Positions 25,544-34,139 of a stretch of 64,000 bases of DNA are shown one piece after another (position 1 is the stretch's first letter; each line of letters starts with the position of its first letter). Below the pieces are notes generated by a model, which ran no database searches, was not told the origin of the DNA, and saw only the letters and a list, made by a program, of their open reading frames with translations. The position numbers and the translations under genes were made by a program. The stretch lies in assembly GCF_040833965.1 (NCBI RefSeq), contig NZ_CP162142.1, positions 2,505,001 to 2,569,000 of the forward strand. Reading direction: 5' to 3'. The stretch is from Leptospira sp. WS39.C2 (lineage in GTDB: Bacteria > Spirochaetota > Leptospiria > Leptospirales > Leptospiraceae).

Positions 25544-26611
25544 TTAATTCCCTCTCGACTTTAATAATTCAATCATTTTTGGTACTAATTCTTCAACAGG
25601 GAGAACAAAATCGATCCCCCCAAGTTCCACTGCCACTCGATTCATTCCATACACAACCGAAGTTGCTTCATTTTGCGCCAAAGTAATACCACCTTTGGCG
25701 TGTATGTTGAAAATTGCATGAGATCCATCTTTACCCATACCAGTCATGATCATGGATAATAAATGGTCCGCACCATAGGTCTCCACCAAACTATCAAATA
25801 ATACTTCAATAGATGGTCTATGTCCATTTACTTGTTCTGAATGAGTTAATTCAATGAAACGATCTTTTCCTTTTGAAACTACCTTCATTTGGTAGTCGCC
25901 AGGGGCAATGTAAGCATTTCCAGCTAACACCAAATCACCCTGTTCTGCTTCTTTCACATGTATTTTTGACAAGGAATTCAACCTGTCTGCGAACGCCTTT
26001 GTAAATCCTGCTGGCATGTGTTGCACAACAAAAATTGGCTTCGGAAAATCAGCTGGTATCCCTGCAAAAACGGTTTGTAACGCTTTTGGTCCTCCAGTAG
26101 AGGTACCAATACCGATAGCCTCTACTTGGAACGGTTTTTGAAAACTTTTATTTATTTGGCGCTCAGTCCTTTCTGGACGAATGATGGGTTCTGGACTGAT
26201 ATGTTTCGAATCAGAGAATCCTTTGATTTTTAACGATAATACGGCAGCAATGTCTTCTGGAGAAAATTGATTCCCACTAGAAGGTTTGGGAATGAAGTCT
26301 ACGGCGCCTAACTCTAATGCTTTAAAAGTCGCATCTGCTCCATGTTGAGTCAACACAGACAACATGATCACATGGCTTGGTAATTTTCTTTTTTTGATTT
26401 CTGCAAGTGCCGTTAACCCATCCATAATCGGCATTTCGATATCTAAAACGATAAAGTCAGGTTTGAGTTTTTCCGCAAGATCAATGCAGTCCATTCCTGT
26501 TTTGCCTGTGGCAATAACAGAAATTTCCTCTTTTTTGGTGAGGGCATCACTCAAAATATTTCTCACTAACAGTGAGTCATCTATGATCACAACGGTTGGC
26601 TTTTTGTTCAT
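25544..26611 (-). CDS. cheB: Chemotaxis protein-glutamate methylesterase CheB
   Basis: The 355-residue product has an N-terminal receiver (D11/D12, phosphoacceptor D57 in VLDIEMPIMDG) and a C-terminal methylesterase domain with the catalytic triad motifs GIGTSTGGPKAL (Ser), FVVQHMPAGFTKAF (His) and IMTGMGKDGS (Asp). It demethylates and deamidates chemoreceptors for adaptation after phosphorylation by CheA. The start overlaps the cheA stop by 4 bases. No cheR gene is in the window. Confidence 0.96.
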   Translation of the reverse strand: MNKKPTVVIIDDSLLVRNILSDALTKKEEISVIATGKTGMDCIDLAEKLKPDFIVLDIEMPIMDGLTALAEIKKRKLPSHVIMLSVLTQHGADATFKALELGAVDFIPKPSSGNQFSPEDIAAVLSLKIKGFSDSKHISPEPIIRPERTERQINKSFQKPFQVEAIGIGTSTGGPKALQTVFAGIPADFPKPIFVVQHMPAGFTKAFADRLNSLSKIHVKEAEQGDLVLAGNAYIAPGDYQMKVVSKGKDRFIELTHSEQVNGHRPSIEVLFDSLVETYGADHLLSMIMTGMGKDGSHAIFNIHAKGGITLAQNEATSVVYGMNRVAVELGGIDFVLPVEELVPKMIELLKSRGN

Positions 26612-29600
26612 GATTTATGAATTAACTCAACTAACTCGTCAAAATCAGGAAGAAATACTAGAACGCCTATAAGGTTACTACCTTGGTGGTTAAACTCAGT
26701 GTGCATGGACAAAAACTTTGTTCGTTCTGGTTTGACAATATCCACTACTTCCATAAAACTTCCCGTTATCATTTCAGGAACGGAAGGTAAAATTTCCTTT
26801 TTTAGTTTATTAGAAAGTGAATTCATCACACTCGAACAAACAATATTAGAAATTTCAGATAAAACTGACATCATATCTTCCGATAATTTGTGGTTACTAC
26901 CATCCGCATACTTTGCATCTTCAGAACCAAGAAGTTCTTTTGCAATCTCGGATCCGTTTTCTTCAGAAAACATCATCAGTAAATTTCCATTCAAATCTCC
27001 AGTCATTCGGATTTTCATTCCAAAAAACTGGTCCATCGAATATCGGAACTCTTTTGCTAATCCATCTCTGTCGGTGAGTTTGATTTCTGGTATAAATAAC
27101 TCGACTTCTTTACCAACTAACTGTGACAAAACAACACCAGCATTCATCATACCAGTGTTCACAATGTTTTCTAACTTTTTAATGTCTTTGGACGACATGA
27201 TCTCATTGATGGCATCCGAATTTAAAGCAGAAACTTGGTTTAAACGTTCTTCTTTTTGTTCTACAAAACCTTTTATGATTTCTGCGGCTTGTTCTCTTTC
27301 TGTAAGTTTTACGTTATCAATTTTTGCTACATCGGCAAGCCTATGGATCTCATCTGTTTTGTGATCGAGGACAAGAGTGGAAGTTGTTGTTGCACTTGGA
27401 GAAGAAGGTTCATCAGAGTGTCCATTGACAGTTGTTTCTTTTTTAGAAAGATCCGTTGTGATCTTTTGGTTTGTCACCGGTTCTTCTGTAAAAACTTCTT
27501 CTTTTGGAACAATGATATGTTTTTCGATTTTATGTTTTTCTTTTTTAATTCGTGATTTGTCTTTTGCACGAAGTTCAATGAGTTTTGCATTGTAACGATT
27601 GGTTGGATGGTTGGATTTAAAAATATACTCTGAATCAGACATCTCTAGTGAACGAATGGTGGACGAACGTTTCATCATCTCACCCGCCACTAATTTGTCT
27701 GTCCAATCCACTTTGTCGGCTGCAATTTCAACAAGGCCAGGAATGTCCAAAACCAAGATGATGGTTCCATCACCCATAATTGTGGCACCAGTTAATCCTT
27801 GTACATCTTGGAAATTTTTACCAAGGGACTTGATGACGGTTTCATGTTTTCCAATGAGGTCATCTACCATAAAGCCAAGTTTCCTTGTTTTATAATTTAC
27901 GATGACTACAGGGACCTCAACCATCTCTTGTTTGTCGGCAAGACCTAATATACGATTCAATCTATAAATCGGTAACACTTCACCTCGAAGGTTGATGATT
28001 TCATGGCCTTCCAAGGTAGTGATTTGGTCAAGATTGACTTTAATTGTTTCTGAAACTTCTGAAAGTGGGAAGGCATACACTTCTTCTTCCATAATGACAA
28101 GGATAGAAGGAATGATGGCAAGTGCCTGTGGAAATGACAACGTGAAAGAAGAACCTTTTCCTTCCTCGGAATGGATGATGATTTTTCCTTTAAACTCTTC
28201 AATGAGTTTATTGACCACATTCATCCCAACGCCGCGTCCAGAGATATCAGAGATTTTATCTGCAGTAGAAAAACCTGGTGCAAAGATATATTGGAAGATA
28301 TCGGATTCTGAAAGGTTTTGTGAATCAGCTTCAGTGACTAACCCACGTTCGATGGCTTTGTTAAGGATTTTATTTTTATTGAGACCTTTTCCATCATCTC
28401 GGATTTCCACAAGGATATTCGAACCACCTTGGTAGGCATTCAGTTCCACCGTTCCTTCTTCTGATTTCCCAGCGAGTCTTCGATCTTCAGGGGATTCGAT
28501 TCCATGATCGACGGAATTTCGGATGAGATGGATAAGTGGTTCTCCAATTGCATCGATGACTTTTTTATCGAGTTCCGTATTTTCTCCACGTAAAACCAAA
28601 TTTACTTGTTTACCTGTTTCAAGTGATAAATCACGTATGAGCCTTGTAAAACGGTTGAAAACAGAACCAATTGGTACCATACGAATGTTCATGATACCCG
28701 TTTGTAGGTCTTTGGAAATCCGGTTGATTTGGTCGATTTTACCTTTTAATTCATTAAATAAAGAATCTTCGCCAAACTGTGCTACCAAATCATCATAGAT
28801 TTTTTGGAAACCAGAGTTTGTGATGACAAGTTCACCGACGTTATTCATGAGTTGGTCAAGTTTGTCGGAAGAAACCTTGATGGTTCGCATAACCACTTTT
28901 GAATCAGTGACTGCTTTTTCAAAATTTGCAGAACCTTTCGCCACAACCTTCTCATCTGAATCGTTGGTTCCAGATCCATGTGAATTAGATTCTGAAAAGC
29001 TGTTTTCTGATCTTTTTTCCAAAGCTTCCATCTCAGTTTGTGGAATCTTCACTTCTTGGATATTTAAAGTGTCCACCATGTCGATGTTACACTGTGTATA
29101 CAATTCTTCTTTTGAATATTTTGTAACAGTAATAAAAGATAGAGCAAAACTGCCTTGCCCATTGTCCAAAGCTTCTTCTGTAGGATTACAACGAATGATA
29201 ACTCCAGATTGTTTTACTGATTGTAAAATCAAAAGAAGTCTTAGGTTTTGCATTGGTGTGTCATTTTTCAAACGAAGTTCGACACTATAAACTGTTTGGC
29301 CATCTTCTTCTTGCAAAGCCATTCTAATTTCCGAAATTTCTTCCTCAGTTACATTCCCCGATTTAGAAGTGGAGTCGCCAGCATTTTGATTACTTTTTGT
29401 TTTTGAAGAGGAAGTTGTTACGGAACCACCACTCGAAACGGATACTTCATAATCTTGCAATTTTTGTATCATGTCGGTGAAAGGAGTTTCGACTTTTACA
29501 CCATTTGCAACACCTTCAATCACTTGTTTGATCAAATCAAAACATTCAAATAGGAGATTTACAAGTTTGACATTGATTTCCAAACTCCCTTCTCTAATTT

Positions 29601-29823
29601 TTTGGAGGAGGTTTTCCATCGTGTGAGCAAGGTCAGATAAATTGTATAACCCCACAAAGGCGGAGGAACTTTTTAAGGAATGAGCCGCTCTGAAGATATC
29701 ATTTATGATTTCAGGATTTTCATGGTCTTTTTCCAGTTTCACCAAATTGGAATTCAGTTCTTCAATTTGGTCCTCGGACTCTTCCAGGAAAACTTCTGTA
29801 TATTCGCCTAAAATTCCAGCCAA
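26608..29823 (-). CDS. cheA: Chemotaxis histidine kinase CheA with C-terminal CheC/CheX-like domain
   Basis: The 1071-residue product is unusually long. P1/HPt spans residues ~1-110 with phospho-His H48 (FRAAHSLKSSSAFVG). A P2-like domain is at ~165-265, P3 dimerisation at ~312-390, and P4 ATPase at ~390-565 (HLIRNSVDHGIE, DDGKGL, GRGVGM). P5 (CheW-like) is at ~568-705. A ~170-residue low-complexity linker leads to a CheC/CheX-like domain at ~870-1071. Its second site keeps the phosphatase signature S-x3-E-x2-N (S986, E990, N993), while the first site (E885/N889) is off-register. It would phosphorylate CheY and CheB, and the extra domain may dephosphorylate CheY-P; that part is inferred. Confidence 0.95.
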   Translation of the reverse strand: MAGILGEYTEVFLEESEDQIEELNSNLVKLEKDHENPEIINDIFRAAHSLKSSSAFVGLYNLSDLAHTMENLLQKIREGSLEINVKLVNLLFECFDLIKQVIEGVANGVKVETPFTDMIQKLQDYEVSVSSGGSVTTSSSKTKSNQNAGDSTSKSGNVTEEEISEIRMALQEEDGQTVYSVELRLKNDTPMQNLRLLLILQSVKQSGVIIRCNPTEEALDNGQGSFALSFITVTKYSKEELYTQCNIDMVDTLNIQEVKIPQTEMEALEKRSENSFSESNSHGSGTNDSDEKVVAKGSANFEKAVTDSKVVMRTIKVSSDKLDQLMNNVGELVITNSGFQKIYDDLVAQFGEDSLFNELKGKIDQINRISKDLQTGIMNIRMVPIGSVFNRFTRLIRDLSLETGKQVNLVLRGENTELDKKVIDAIGEPLIHLIRNSVDHGIESPEDRRLAGKSEEGTVELNAYQGGSNILVEIRDDGKGLNKNKILNKAIERGLVTEADSQNLSESDIFQYIFAPGFSTADKISDISGRGVGMNVVNKLIEEFKGKIIIHSEEGKGSSFTLSFPQALAIIPSILVIMEEEVYAFPLSEVSETIKVNLDQITTLEGHEIINLRGEVLPIYRLNRILGLADKQEMVEVPVVIVNYKTRKLGFMVDDLIGKHETVIKSLGKNFQDVQGLTGATIMGDGTIILVLDIPGLVEIAADKVDWTDKLVAGEMMKRSSTIRSLEMSDSEYIFKSNHPTNRYNAKLIELRAKDKSRIKKEKHKIEKHIIVPKEEVFTEEPVTNQKITTDLSKKETTVNGHSDEPSSPSATTTSTLVLDHKTDEIHRLADVAKIDNVKLTEREQAAEIIKGFVEQKEERLNQVSALNSDAINEIMSSKDIKKLENIVNTGMMNAGVVLSQLVGKEVELFIPEIKLTDRDGLAKEFRYSMDQFFGMKIRMTGDLNGNLLMMFSEENGSEIAKELLGSEDAKYADGSNHKLSEDMMSVLSEISNIVCSSVMNSLSNKLKKEILPSVPEMITGSFMEVVDIVKPERTKFLSMHTEFNHQGSNLIGVLVFLPDFDELVELIHKS

Positions 29824-29841
29824 TTTCGTAACCCCTATTCC

Positions 29842-30345
29842 TTACTTTGTGGTTGAAACAAAATTTACTATTTGTTCCAAATCCAAATTCAAAATCAAAT
29901 GGTCTTCGAAACGTGAAACTGATTCGACCATCTTACTATAGTTTAATGACAAGTCATCTGTTGTGTAACTGATAAAATCTTTTTGCACTTTCACAACTTG
30001 TTTAACTTCATCCACTAAAATCCCAATTCGTTTTTCTTCCAACATCACAACAATGATTCTTGAGATAGGATAAATATCGGAATCAGTTTCATTGAATCTT
30101 TTTTTCAAATCAACGATAGGAATGATCTCACCACGAAGGTTAATCACACCTAAAATATAATCGTCCACATTTGGGATCCTTGTGATGAGGACAGGTTTTA
30201 AAATTTCATGAACGAGGAGCAATCGAATCCCAAAAAATTCCTTATCAATGGTAAACGTAAGAAATTGTTCAAGGTCTCCTAAATCAGACTCTTGTTCCAT
30301 TTTGGTTTTTTCCGCAAGGGATGTGAGGAGTTTTTCTTGGTCCAT
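29842..30345 (-). CDS. cheW: Chemotaxis coupling protein CheW
   Basis: The 167-residue product has a ~25-residue polar N-terminal extension followed by a single CheW beta-barrel domain: FLTFTIDKEFFGIRLLLVHEI, ILGVINLRGEIIPIVDLKKRF and RIGILVDEVKQVVKV. It couples CheA to chemoreceptors. It lies 18 bases upstream of cheA in the same orientation. A single CheW domain and no receiver makes CheV unlikely. Confidence 0.95.
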   Translation of the reverse strand: MDQEKLLTSLAEKTKMEQESDLGDLEQFLTFTIDKEFFGIRLLLVHEILKPVLITRIPNVDDYILGVINLRGEIIPIVDLKKRFNETDSDIYPISRIIVVMLEEKRIGILVDEVKQVVKVQKDFISYTTDDLSLNYSKMVESVSRFEDHLILNLDLEQIVNFVSTTK

Positions 30346-30381
30346 ATGCTTCTTGGAATCGTGTCAGAATCCTACGTGGAT

Positions 30382-30966
30382 TCAATCGAAAAAAGAATGA
30401 ATCTGAAATTCCGTAATCATTTTTCCGACTTTGGTATCGTGTTCTTCTGTAATAAATGGGACGGGGAAAAATTTAGAAAAACTAAATCCGATCGATTTCT
30501 TTTGCACCATTTCTGAATTTAATATGCGATCATAATAACCACCACCCCTTCCCAGACGATACCCATTTTGGTGGTAACCCAACCCTGGGACGAGGATCAA
30601 ATCCGCTTCTTCTACGGATATCTCCTCATCTCCAACAGGTTCAAAAATTCCGTATGGTCCTTTTGTGAATGAAAATGGGCGTATGAAACGTAAAACATGG
30701 TCTTTTTCCACCTTGGGAAAAAACCATTTGGCAGAATGGCGGGATTCAATGAAACCAGTGGGTCTTGGTAAGGGTGACGATTCCACAATAGGTAAAACAT
30801 CCACTTCCAGATGTAAGTCTGGGACGTAAGTGATGATTTTGTTTTTGCCATGTAAAAGAGGGAATAATTTTTTTAAAATGGCCGCTTCTAATTCCTCACG
30901 GTCAGTGAGTTTGGCGATATTGGATTTTAGAATGTTCCTAGCGTCTGCTTTGGAAATCGGATTCAA
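30382..30966 (-). CDS. 5-formyltetrahydrofolate cyclo-ligase
   Basis: The 194-residue product is typical for MTHFS/YgfA. The signature LVPGLGYHQNGYRLGRGGGY (residues ~138-157) binds the folate/ATP, and the N-terminal R-x-x-L-K helix and KWFFPKV strand are in place. It converts 5-formyl-THF to 5,10-methenyl-THF using ATP. It overlaps zapA by 4 bases. The zapA-ygfA neighbourhood is common in bacteria, where 6S RNA often lies between, but there is no room for it here. Confidence 0.92.
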   Translation of the reverse strand: MNPISKADARNILKSNIAKLTDREELEAAILKKLFPLLHGKNKIITYVPDLHLEVDVLPIVESSPLPRPTGFIESRHSAKWFFPKVEKDHVLRFIRPFSFTKGPYGIFEPVGDEEISVEEADLILVPGLGYHQNGYRLGRGGGYYDRILNSEMVQKKSIGFSFSKFFPVPFITEEHDTKVGKMITEFQIHSFFD

Positions 30967-31280
30967 AAATGGTCCCCAATGATTCCCTCTTCTAATAAAG
31001 AGATGATTTTTTTTGTCCGCTCTTCGAGTTCAGGATTTTCATTCACTTTGGCAGTCACATCTCTCATTTGGAAAAGTTCATCTGCGAGGTTCAGTGCACA
31101 CAAAACGGCAATTTTTGTTTTAGATGCATTGGGCAAAACTTTACCAAGTTCCAAAAGACGTGATTCCACATAGTCAGCCACTTCTGTTATGTAACCAGAA
31201 GAAGCTTCTCCAACAATGGTATAAGTCTCACCAAAGATTTGTTTGGTGATTTTATGTGAGTTTGGGGCAGATTCTGCCAT
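30963..31280 (-). CDS. zapA: ZapA-like cell division protein
   Basis: The 105-residue product has the small N-terminal domain of ZapA (KQIFGETYTIVGEASSGYI, VADYVESRLLELG) followed by the conserved helix SKTKIAVLCALNLADELFQM and a coiled coil. ZapA binds FtsZ and cross-links protofilaments at the division site. It lies directly downstream of the coiled-coil gene (5-base gap) and upstream of the folate gene (4-base overlap). Confidence 0.88.
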   Translation of the reverse strand: MAESAPNSHKITKQIFGETYTIVGEASSGYITEVADYVESRLLELGKVLPNASKTKIAVLCALNLADELFQMRDVTAKVNENPELEERTKKIISLLEEGIIGDHF

Positions 31281-31285
31281 AGTTT

Positions 31286-31930
31286 TTATTTAGGATCGTC
31301 TTCGATGATTAAAAAATCGTCATCATCATCAGCATCAAATACACTGATGGCTTCGTCTTCATCATCAATAATGATATCATCATCCTCATCAATTTCCACT
31401 GTTGGAACTTCATCATCAGTTTCTACAATGAGTTCTTCTTTTTCAAAGGAAGCAGAGGCAGGTGTTTTTTCCAACACTTCTTCCGCATGGAATTCAGATT
31501 CATCTTCATCAAGTAAAATGATTTCATCATCGTCTTCAGATGTTAGACTCGGTGCAATTGCCGCAGCTGCAGCGACCGGAGCCACTGGAGTTTCCGAAGG
31601 TGACGTTGGGTTTTGTGGTGCTTTTGGCGTGGAACTTCCAGTAGTCGGAAGTCCATCTAATCTTCCAAGGAGTTGGTGCACTTTGGACTCTAGTAAACCT
31701 TCTCTTTCTTTGAGTTGGTTCAATTCGTCCGTAGCTTCCTGGAGTTGAGAGCGAAGAGTCTTTAGTTCCCGCTCTTTTTCCTCCATTGCGAGCTTCATTT
31801 GGTCATTTTCCGCGCGGAGGGATTCGTTTTCTGTCTCCAGGCGTGCGTTTTCTGTTCTTAGGTCCTGGATGAGCTCAAGGGCCTTAACAACTTTATTTTC
31901 TAGCTCTTCAATGGTTTCGATTTTTAACAT
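31286..31930 (-). CDS. Coiled-coil protein with acidic tail (ZapB-like position)
   Basis: The 214-residue product has a long leucine-heptad coiled coil at residues ~5-95 (ENARLETENESLRAENDQMK), a proline/alanine/threonine linker (~95-130), and a highly acidic C-terminus rich in D and E with hydrophobic II/LL patches. A ZapB-like or FtsB-like scaffold role is plausible because it is followed by zapA. The acidic tail is unlike E. coli ZapB (81 residues). The reading frame is supported by its amino-acid periodicity and the neighbouring operon. Confidence 0.65.
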   Translation of the reverse strand: MLKIETIEELENKVVKALELIQDLRTENARLETENESLRAENDQMKLAMEEKERELKTLRSQLQEATDELNQLKEREGLLESKVHQLLGRLDGLPTTGSSTPKAPQNPTSPSETPVAPVAAAAAIAPSLTSEDDDEIILLDEDESEFHAEEVLEKTPASASFEKEELIVETDDEVPTVEIDEDDDIIIDDEDEAISVFDADDDDDFLIIEDDPK

Positions 31931-31942
31931 GATAACAATCCG

Positions 31943-31970
31943 ATGGAATAGAATAGACGAGCTATTCCAT
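31943..31970 (-). other. Inverted repeat upstream of the coiled-coil gene
   Basis: A nine-base perfect inverted repeat (ATGGAATAG at 31943-31951, CTATTCCAT at 31962-31970) with a ten-base loop lies between rplT and the coiled-coil gene, 12 bases upstream of that gene's ATG. On the minus strand it is not followed by a T-run, so it is not a standard terminator. It could be an RNA leader structure, an attenuator remnant or a protein-binding site. Confidence 0.4.
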
Positions 31971-31987
31971 TCCTATCAAGCACTAAT

Positions 31988-32341
31988 TTACTTAGCGACT
32001 TTGGTTTTTTCGACGATGGCGTTGAATACTTCTTTGTGATTGTAAGCAAGATCAGCCAATGTCTTACGGTCTAAGTTGATTCCGTGCGTTTTGAGGGCGT
32101 GGATGAATTTTGAATAAGACATTCCATTTTCTCTAACTGCGGCATTAATACGCGTAATCCAAAGTTTACGAAATTCAGACTTTTTCTTTCTACGGTCACG
32201 GTATGCCCATTGACCAGCTTTCATTACAGCAGATTTTGCTGTTCTGAAAAGTTTTGAACGTCCGCCTCTAAAACCTTTGGCTTTTGCGAGAACTTTTTTT
32301 CTACGATTCTTATGGATGGTTCCGTTGACTGCGCGTGGCAT
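31988..32341 (-). CDS. rplT: 50S ribosomal protein L20
   Basis: The 117-residue product is standard L20: basic N-terminus [19 protein letters not shown], then [38 protein letters not shown] and [12 protein letters not shown]. It is an early 23S rRNA binder. In many bacteria L20 also represses the infC-rpmI-rplT transcript by binding a leader element. It lies 3 bases after rpmI. Confidence 0.98.
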   Translation of the reverse strand: MPRAVNGTIHKNRRKKVLAKAKGFRGGRSKLFRTAKSAVMKAGQWAYRDRRKKKSEFRKLWITRINAAVRENGMSYSKFIHALKTHGINLDRKTLADLAYNHKEVFNAIVEKTKVAK

Positions 32342-32344
32342 CGT

Positions 32345-32545
32345 TTAACCCCCGTAAGGTAGAAGTTTTTCTACACGGTTATAATCGGTTTCGTGGATGA
32401 GGTGCATTCCACGGCTTTGGTGTTTCATCTTAGGAGATTTTTTCTCTAAGATATGTCTTCGGAACGCACAACCACGTTTGATTTTACCAGATTTGGTAAA
32501 CTTAAAACGTTTGGCTGCTGCCCTATTTGTCTTCAGCTTATACAT
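32345..32545 (-). CDS. rpmI: 50S ribosomal protein L35
   Basis: The 66-residue product is full length for L35, with [20 protein letters not shown], the [18 protein letters not shown] block and a C-terminal VEKLLPYGG. It is encoded between infC (8-base gap) and rplT, in the usual IF3-L35-L20 order. Confidence 0.97.
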   Translation of the reverse strand: MYKLKTNRAAAKRFKFTKSGKIKRGCAFRRHILEKKSPKMKHQSRGMHLIHETDYNRVEKLLPYGG

Positions 32546-32553
32546 AGTTGTTT

Positions 32554-33117
32554 TTATCCTTTAGGTTTTTCACTAATTGGGTTCATCACGACCACTATCG
32601 TCTTTCCGTCGTGTACCGGCATTTTTTCGGGAGAGGCATGCTCTTTTAGGTCCTCGACAAACCGGTTAACAATATTCATTCCAATTTCAGAGTGAACCAT
32701 CTCTCTGCCTCGGAATCGAAGTGTCACTTTTACCTTATCACCCTTTTGCAAGAATTCTAAAGCATGACGCTTCTTAATCTCGAAGTCATGGTTATCAATC
32801 CGCGGGCGGATTTTAATTTCTTTAACCGTGACTACGTGTTGTTTCTTTTTCGCTTCTTTCGTTTTTTTAAGAAGTTCGAATTTGTATTTTCCAAAATCGA
32901 TCAGCTTACAGACGTGAACATCCTGGTCTCCCGAGACTTCCACCAAATCAAGGTTAGCTTCTTTCGCTCTTCTGAGCGCTTCTTCCAGAGTAACGATATC
33001 AGACCCTTCGTCACTGACGAGGCGGATCGATGCTACATTGGTAATTTGTTCGTTAATTCTGATGTGGGCGAATTTATCTTGGTTTGGGTTCCCTCTAGGG
33101 TTGGGCCGTTTCTGCAT
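32554..33117 (-). CDS. infC: Translation initiation factor IF-3
   Basis: The 187-residue product has the N-domain ([41 protein letters not shown]), the lysine-rich linker helix ([16 protein letters not shown]) and the C-domain ([30 protein letters not shown]). IF-3 binds the 30S subunit and proofreads start-codon selection. The start is an ATG at 33117 and not the AUU/AUC used by many infC genes, so the usual codon-based autoregulation may be absent. A leader hairpin overlaps its ribosome site. Confidence 0.97.
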   Translation of the reverse strand: MQKRPNPRGNPNQDKFAHIRINEQITNVASIRLVSDEGSDIVTLEEALRRAKEANLDLVEVSGDQDVHVCKLIDFGKYKFELLKKTKEAKKKQHVVTVKEIKIRPRIDNHDFEIKKRHALEFLQKGDKVKVTLRFRGREMVHSEIGMNIVNRFVEDLKEHASPEKMPVHDGKTIVVVMNPISEKPKG

Positions 33118-33124
33118 TCAGTCT

Positions 33125-33153
33125 CCGAAATTTCTTTCAATTTCCAATTTCGG
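33125..33153 (-). promoter_or_regulatory. infC leader hairpin overlapping the ribosome site
   Basis: On the minus strand, CCGAAATT and AATTTCGG (33146-33153 and 33125-33132 on the plus strand) form a perfect eight-base stem with a 13-base loop. The downstream arm ends in the GG of the GGAG Shine-Dalgarno (33123-33126), 5 bases before the infC ATG. Pairing would partly hide the ribosome site. This is a candidate translational control element; no experimental homologue is known to me. Confidence 0.45.
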
Positions 33154-33206
33154 ATGAAAAACGAGGCACGCAAGTACATTTCTTTGCAAATGCGCAGGTT
33201 GGTAGC

Positions 33207-34130
33207 TTAAAGGGTGCCGGAAGGCCCTTCCCACACCACATATTCAATGGAAAGGGATTCTTTTGTGAGGATTTCTGGCAAAATGGGTACTAAGGAGAGG
33301 TATTCCCCATGGTTTCCCATTCCCATACAGGATCCTCCATGGCAAATCCTTCCCTTTTCATCATACAAAACATATTGGATGAGGTTATCGTATTTTTTGT
33401 CGTTTGCCACAGGGTCAGTGGAAGGGACAAGGGCAAGGTATTGGAACCCGTGGTTTTTTTTTCGTTCCAGGCGAAACCGAAGTCGGTTTTCTTTTGTGAG
33501 AGGTTCCGTGGCATAAAGGAGTTCCCCTTTTCCCGGATTCCACTTTTGGAATCCATGGATCCCAATCACTTGTTGAGCTCTTTTCCATTCCCTCTTGGAT
33601 TCTTTTTTAGCAGGTTTTGATTCCATTGTGGGTAAAGTCCCAACGAAAGTTTGTTTTGTTTCGCAGCCAGTGATGGTGATCCGTAAAGCAACACGATTGA
33701 TTTCGGAAATGGAAAACGGGAAACGGCTCCACAAACCTGGGACATCATATCGTTCCCATGGTTGGACTGAGTGTTCTGATGTTTGGCATGACAAAAGCCT
33801 GTCGGCTCCATCATAAAAAGCAGCTACAACATATAAGGAAATGGTTTTGTTTGTATCGTTTTGTCCACCTGTTATGACAATGTTTGGACAATCAAAGGTG
33901 ACATCTTTTCCCATTCCATCAACAAATTGCATACGACTCACCTTCCACCCAAGTGTGACACCATCTGTGAAGGGTAGCCCCATCATAGGTATGGCATCAT
34001 ACGCATCACACACGTCATACGGTGGGTGGATGGGTAAATCCAGATGAAAAGTAACTGGCTCTTTTGTGAGAGATAAAACTTGGGTGTTTGACACTGGATG
34101 GAAACATACTCCCCCTCCAGTGTTAGTCAA
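33207..34130 (-). CDS. Protein of unknown function between thrS and infC
   Basis: The product is 307 residues from a TTG at 34130, with no convincing ribosome site there. A GTG at codon 13 lies about 15 bases after a strong GGAGGGGGA and could be the true start. The sequence is rich in beta-strand patterns (VTFHLDLPIHPPY, RVALRITITGCET, GFQYLALVPS) with several cysteines, and there is no signal peptide. No family is recognised. It is cotranscribed with thrS (9-base gap) and followed by infC after about 90 bases. Confidence 0.6.
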   Translation of the reverse strand: MTNTGGGVCFHPVSNTQVLSLTKEPVTFHLDLPIHPPYDVCDAYDAIPMMGLPFTDGVTLGWKVSRMQFVDGMGKDVTFDCPNIVITGGQNDTNKTISLYVVAAFYDGADRLLSCQTSEHSVQPWERYDVPGLWSRFPFSISEINRVALRITITGCETKQTFVGTLPTMESKPAKKESKREWKRAQQVIGIHGFQKWNPGKGELLYATEPLTKENRLRFRLERKKNHGFQYLALVPSTDPVANDKKYDNLIQYVLYDEKGRICHGGSCMGMGNHGEYLSLVPILPEILTKESLSIEYVVWEGPSGTL

Positions 34131-34139
34131 GAAATTTCT

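Noticed and set aside
26699..28435. Several plus-strand frames opposite cheA
   Set aside because: They lie antisense to the well-supported cheA gene, lack ribosome sites and have serine-rich shadow composition.
30963..30966. 6S RNA between zapA and the folate cyclo-ligase gene
   Set aside because: That is its usual location in many bacteria, but the two genes overlap here and leave no room.
31305..31748. Plus-strand frame of 147 residues, very serine rich
   Set aside because: It is the shadow of GAT/GAA-rich codons of the acidic tail of the coiled-coil protein.
34082..34121. ATG after a GGAGGGGGA sequence at the start of the unknown gene between thrS and infC
   Set aside because: The ATG is out of frame with the long gene and gives only about 31 codons; the purine-rich stretch more likely serves an in-frame start or is fortuitous.
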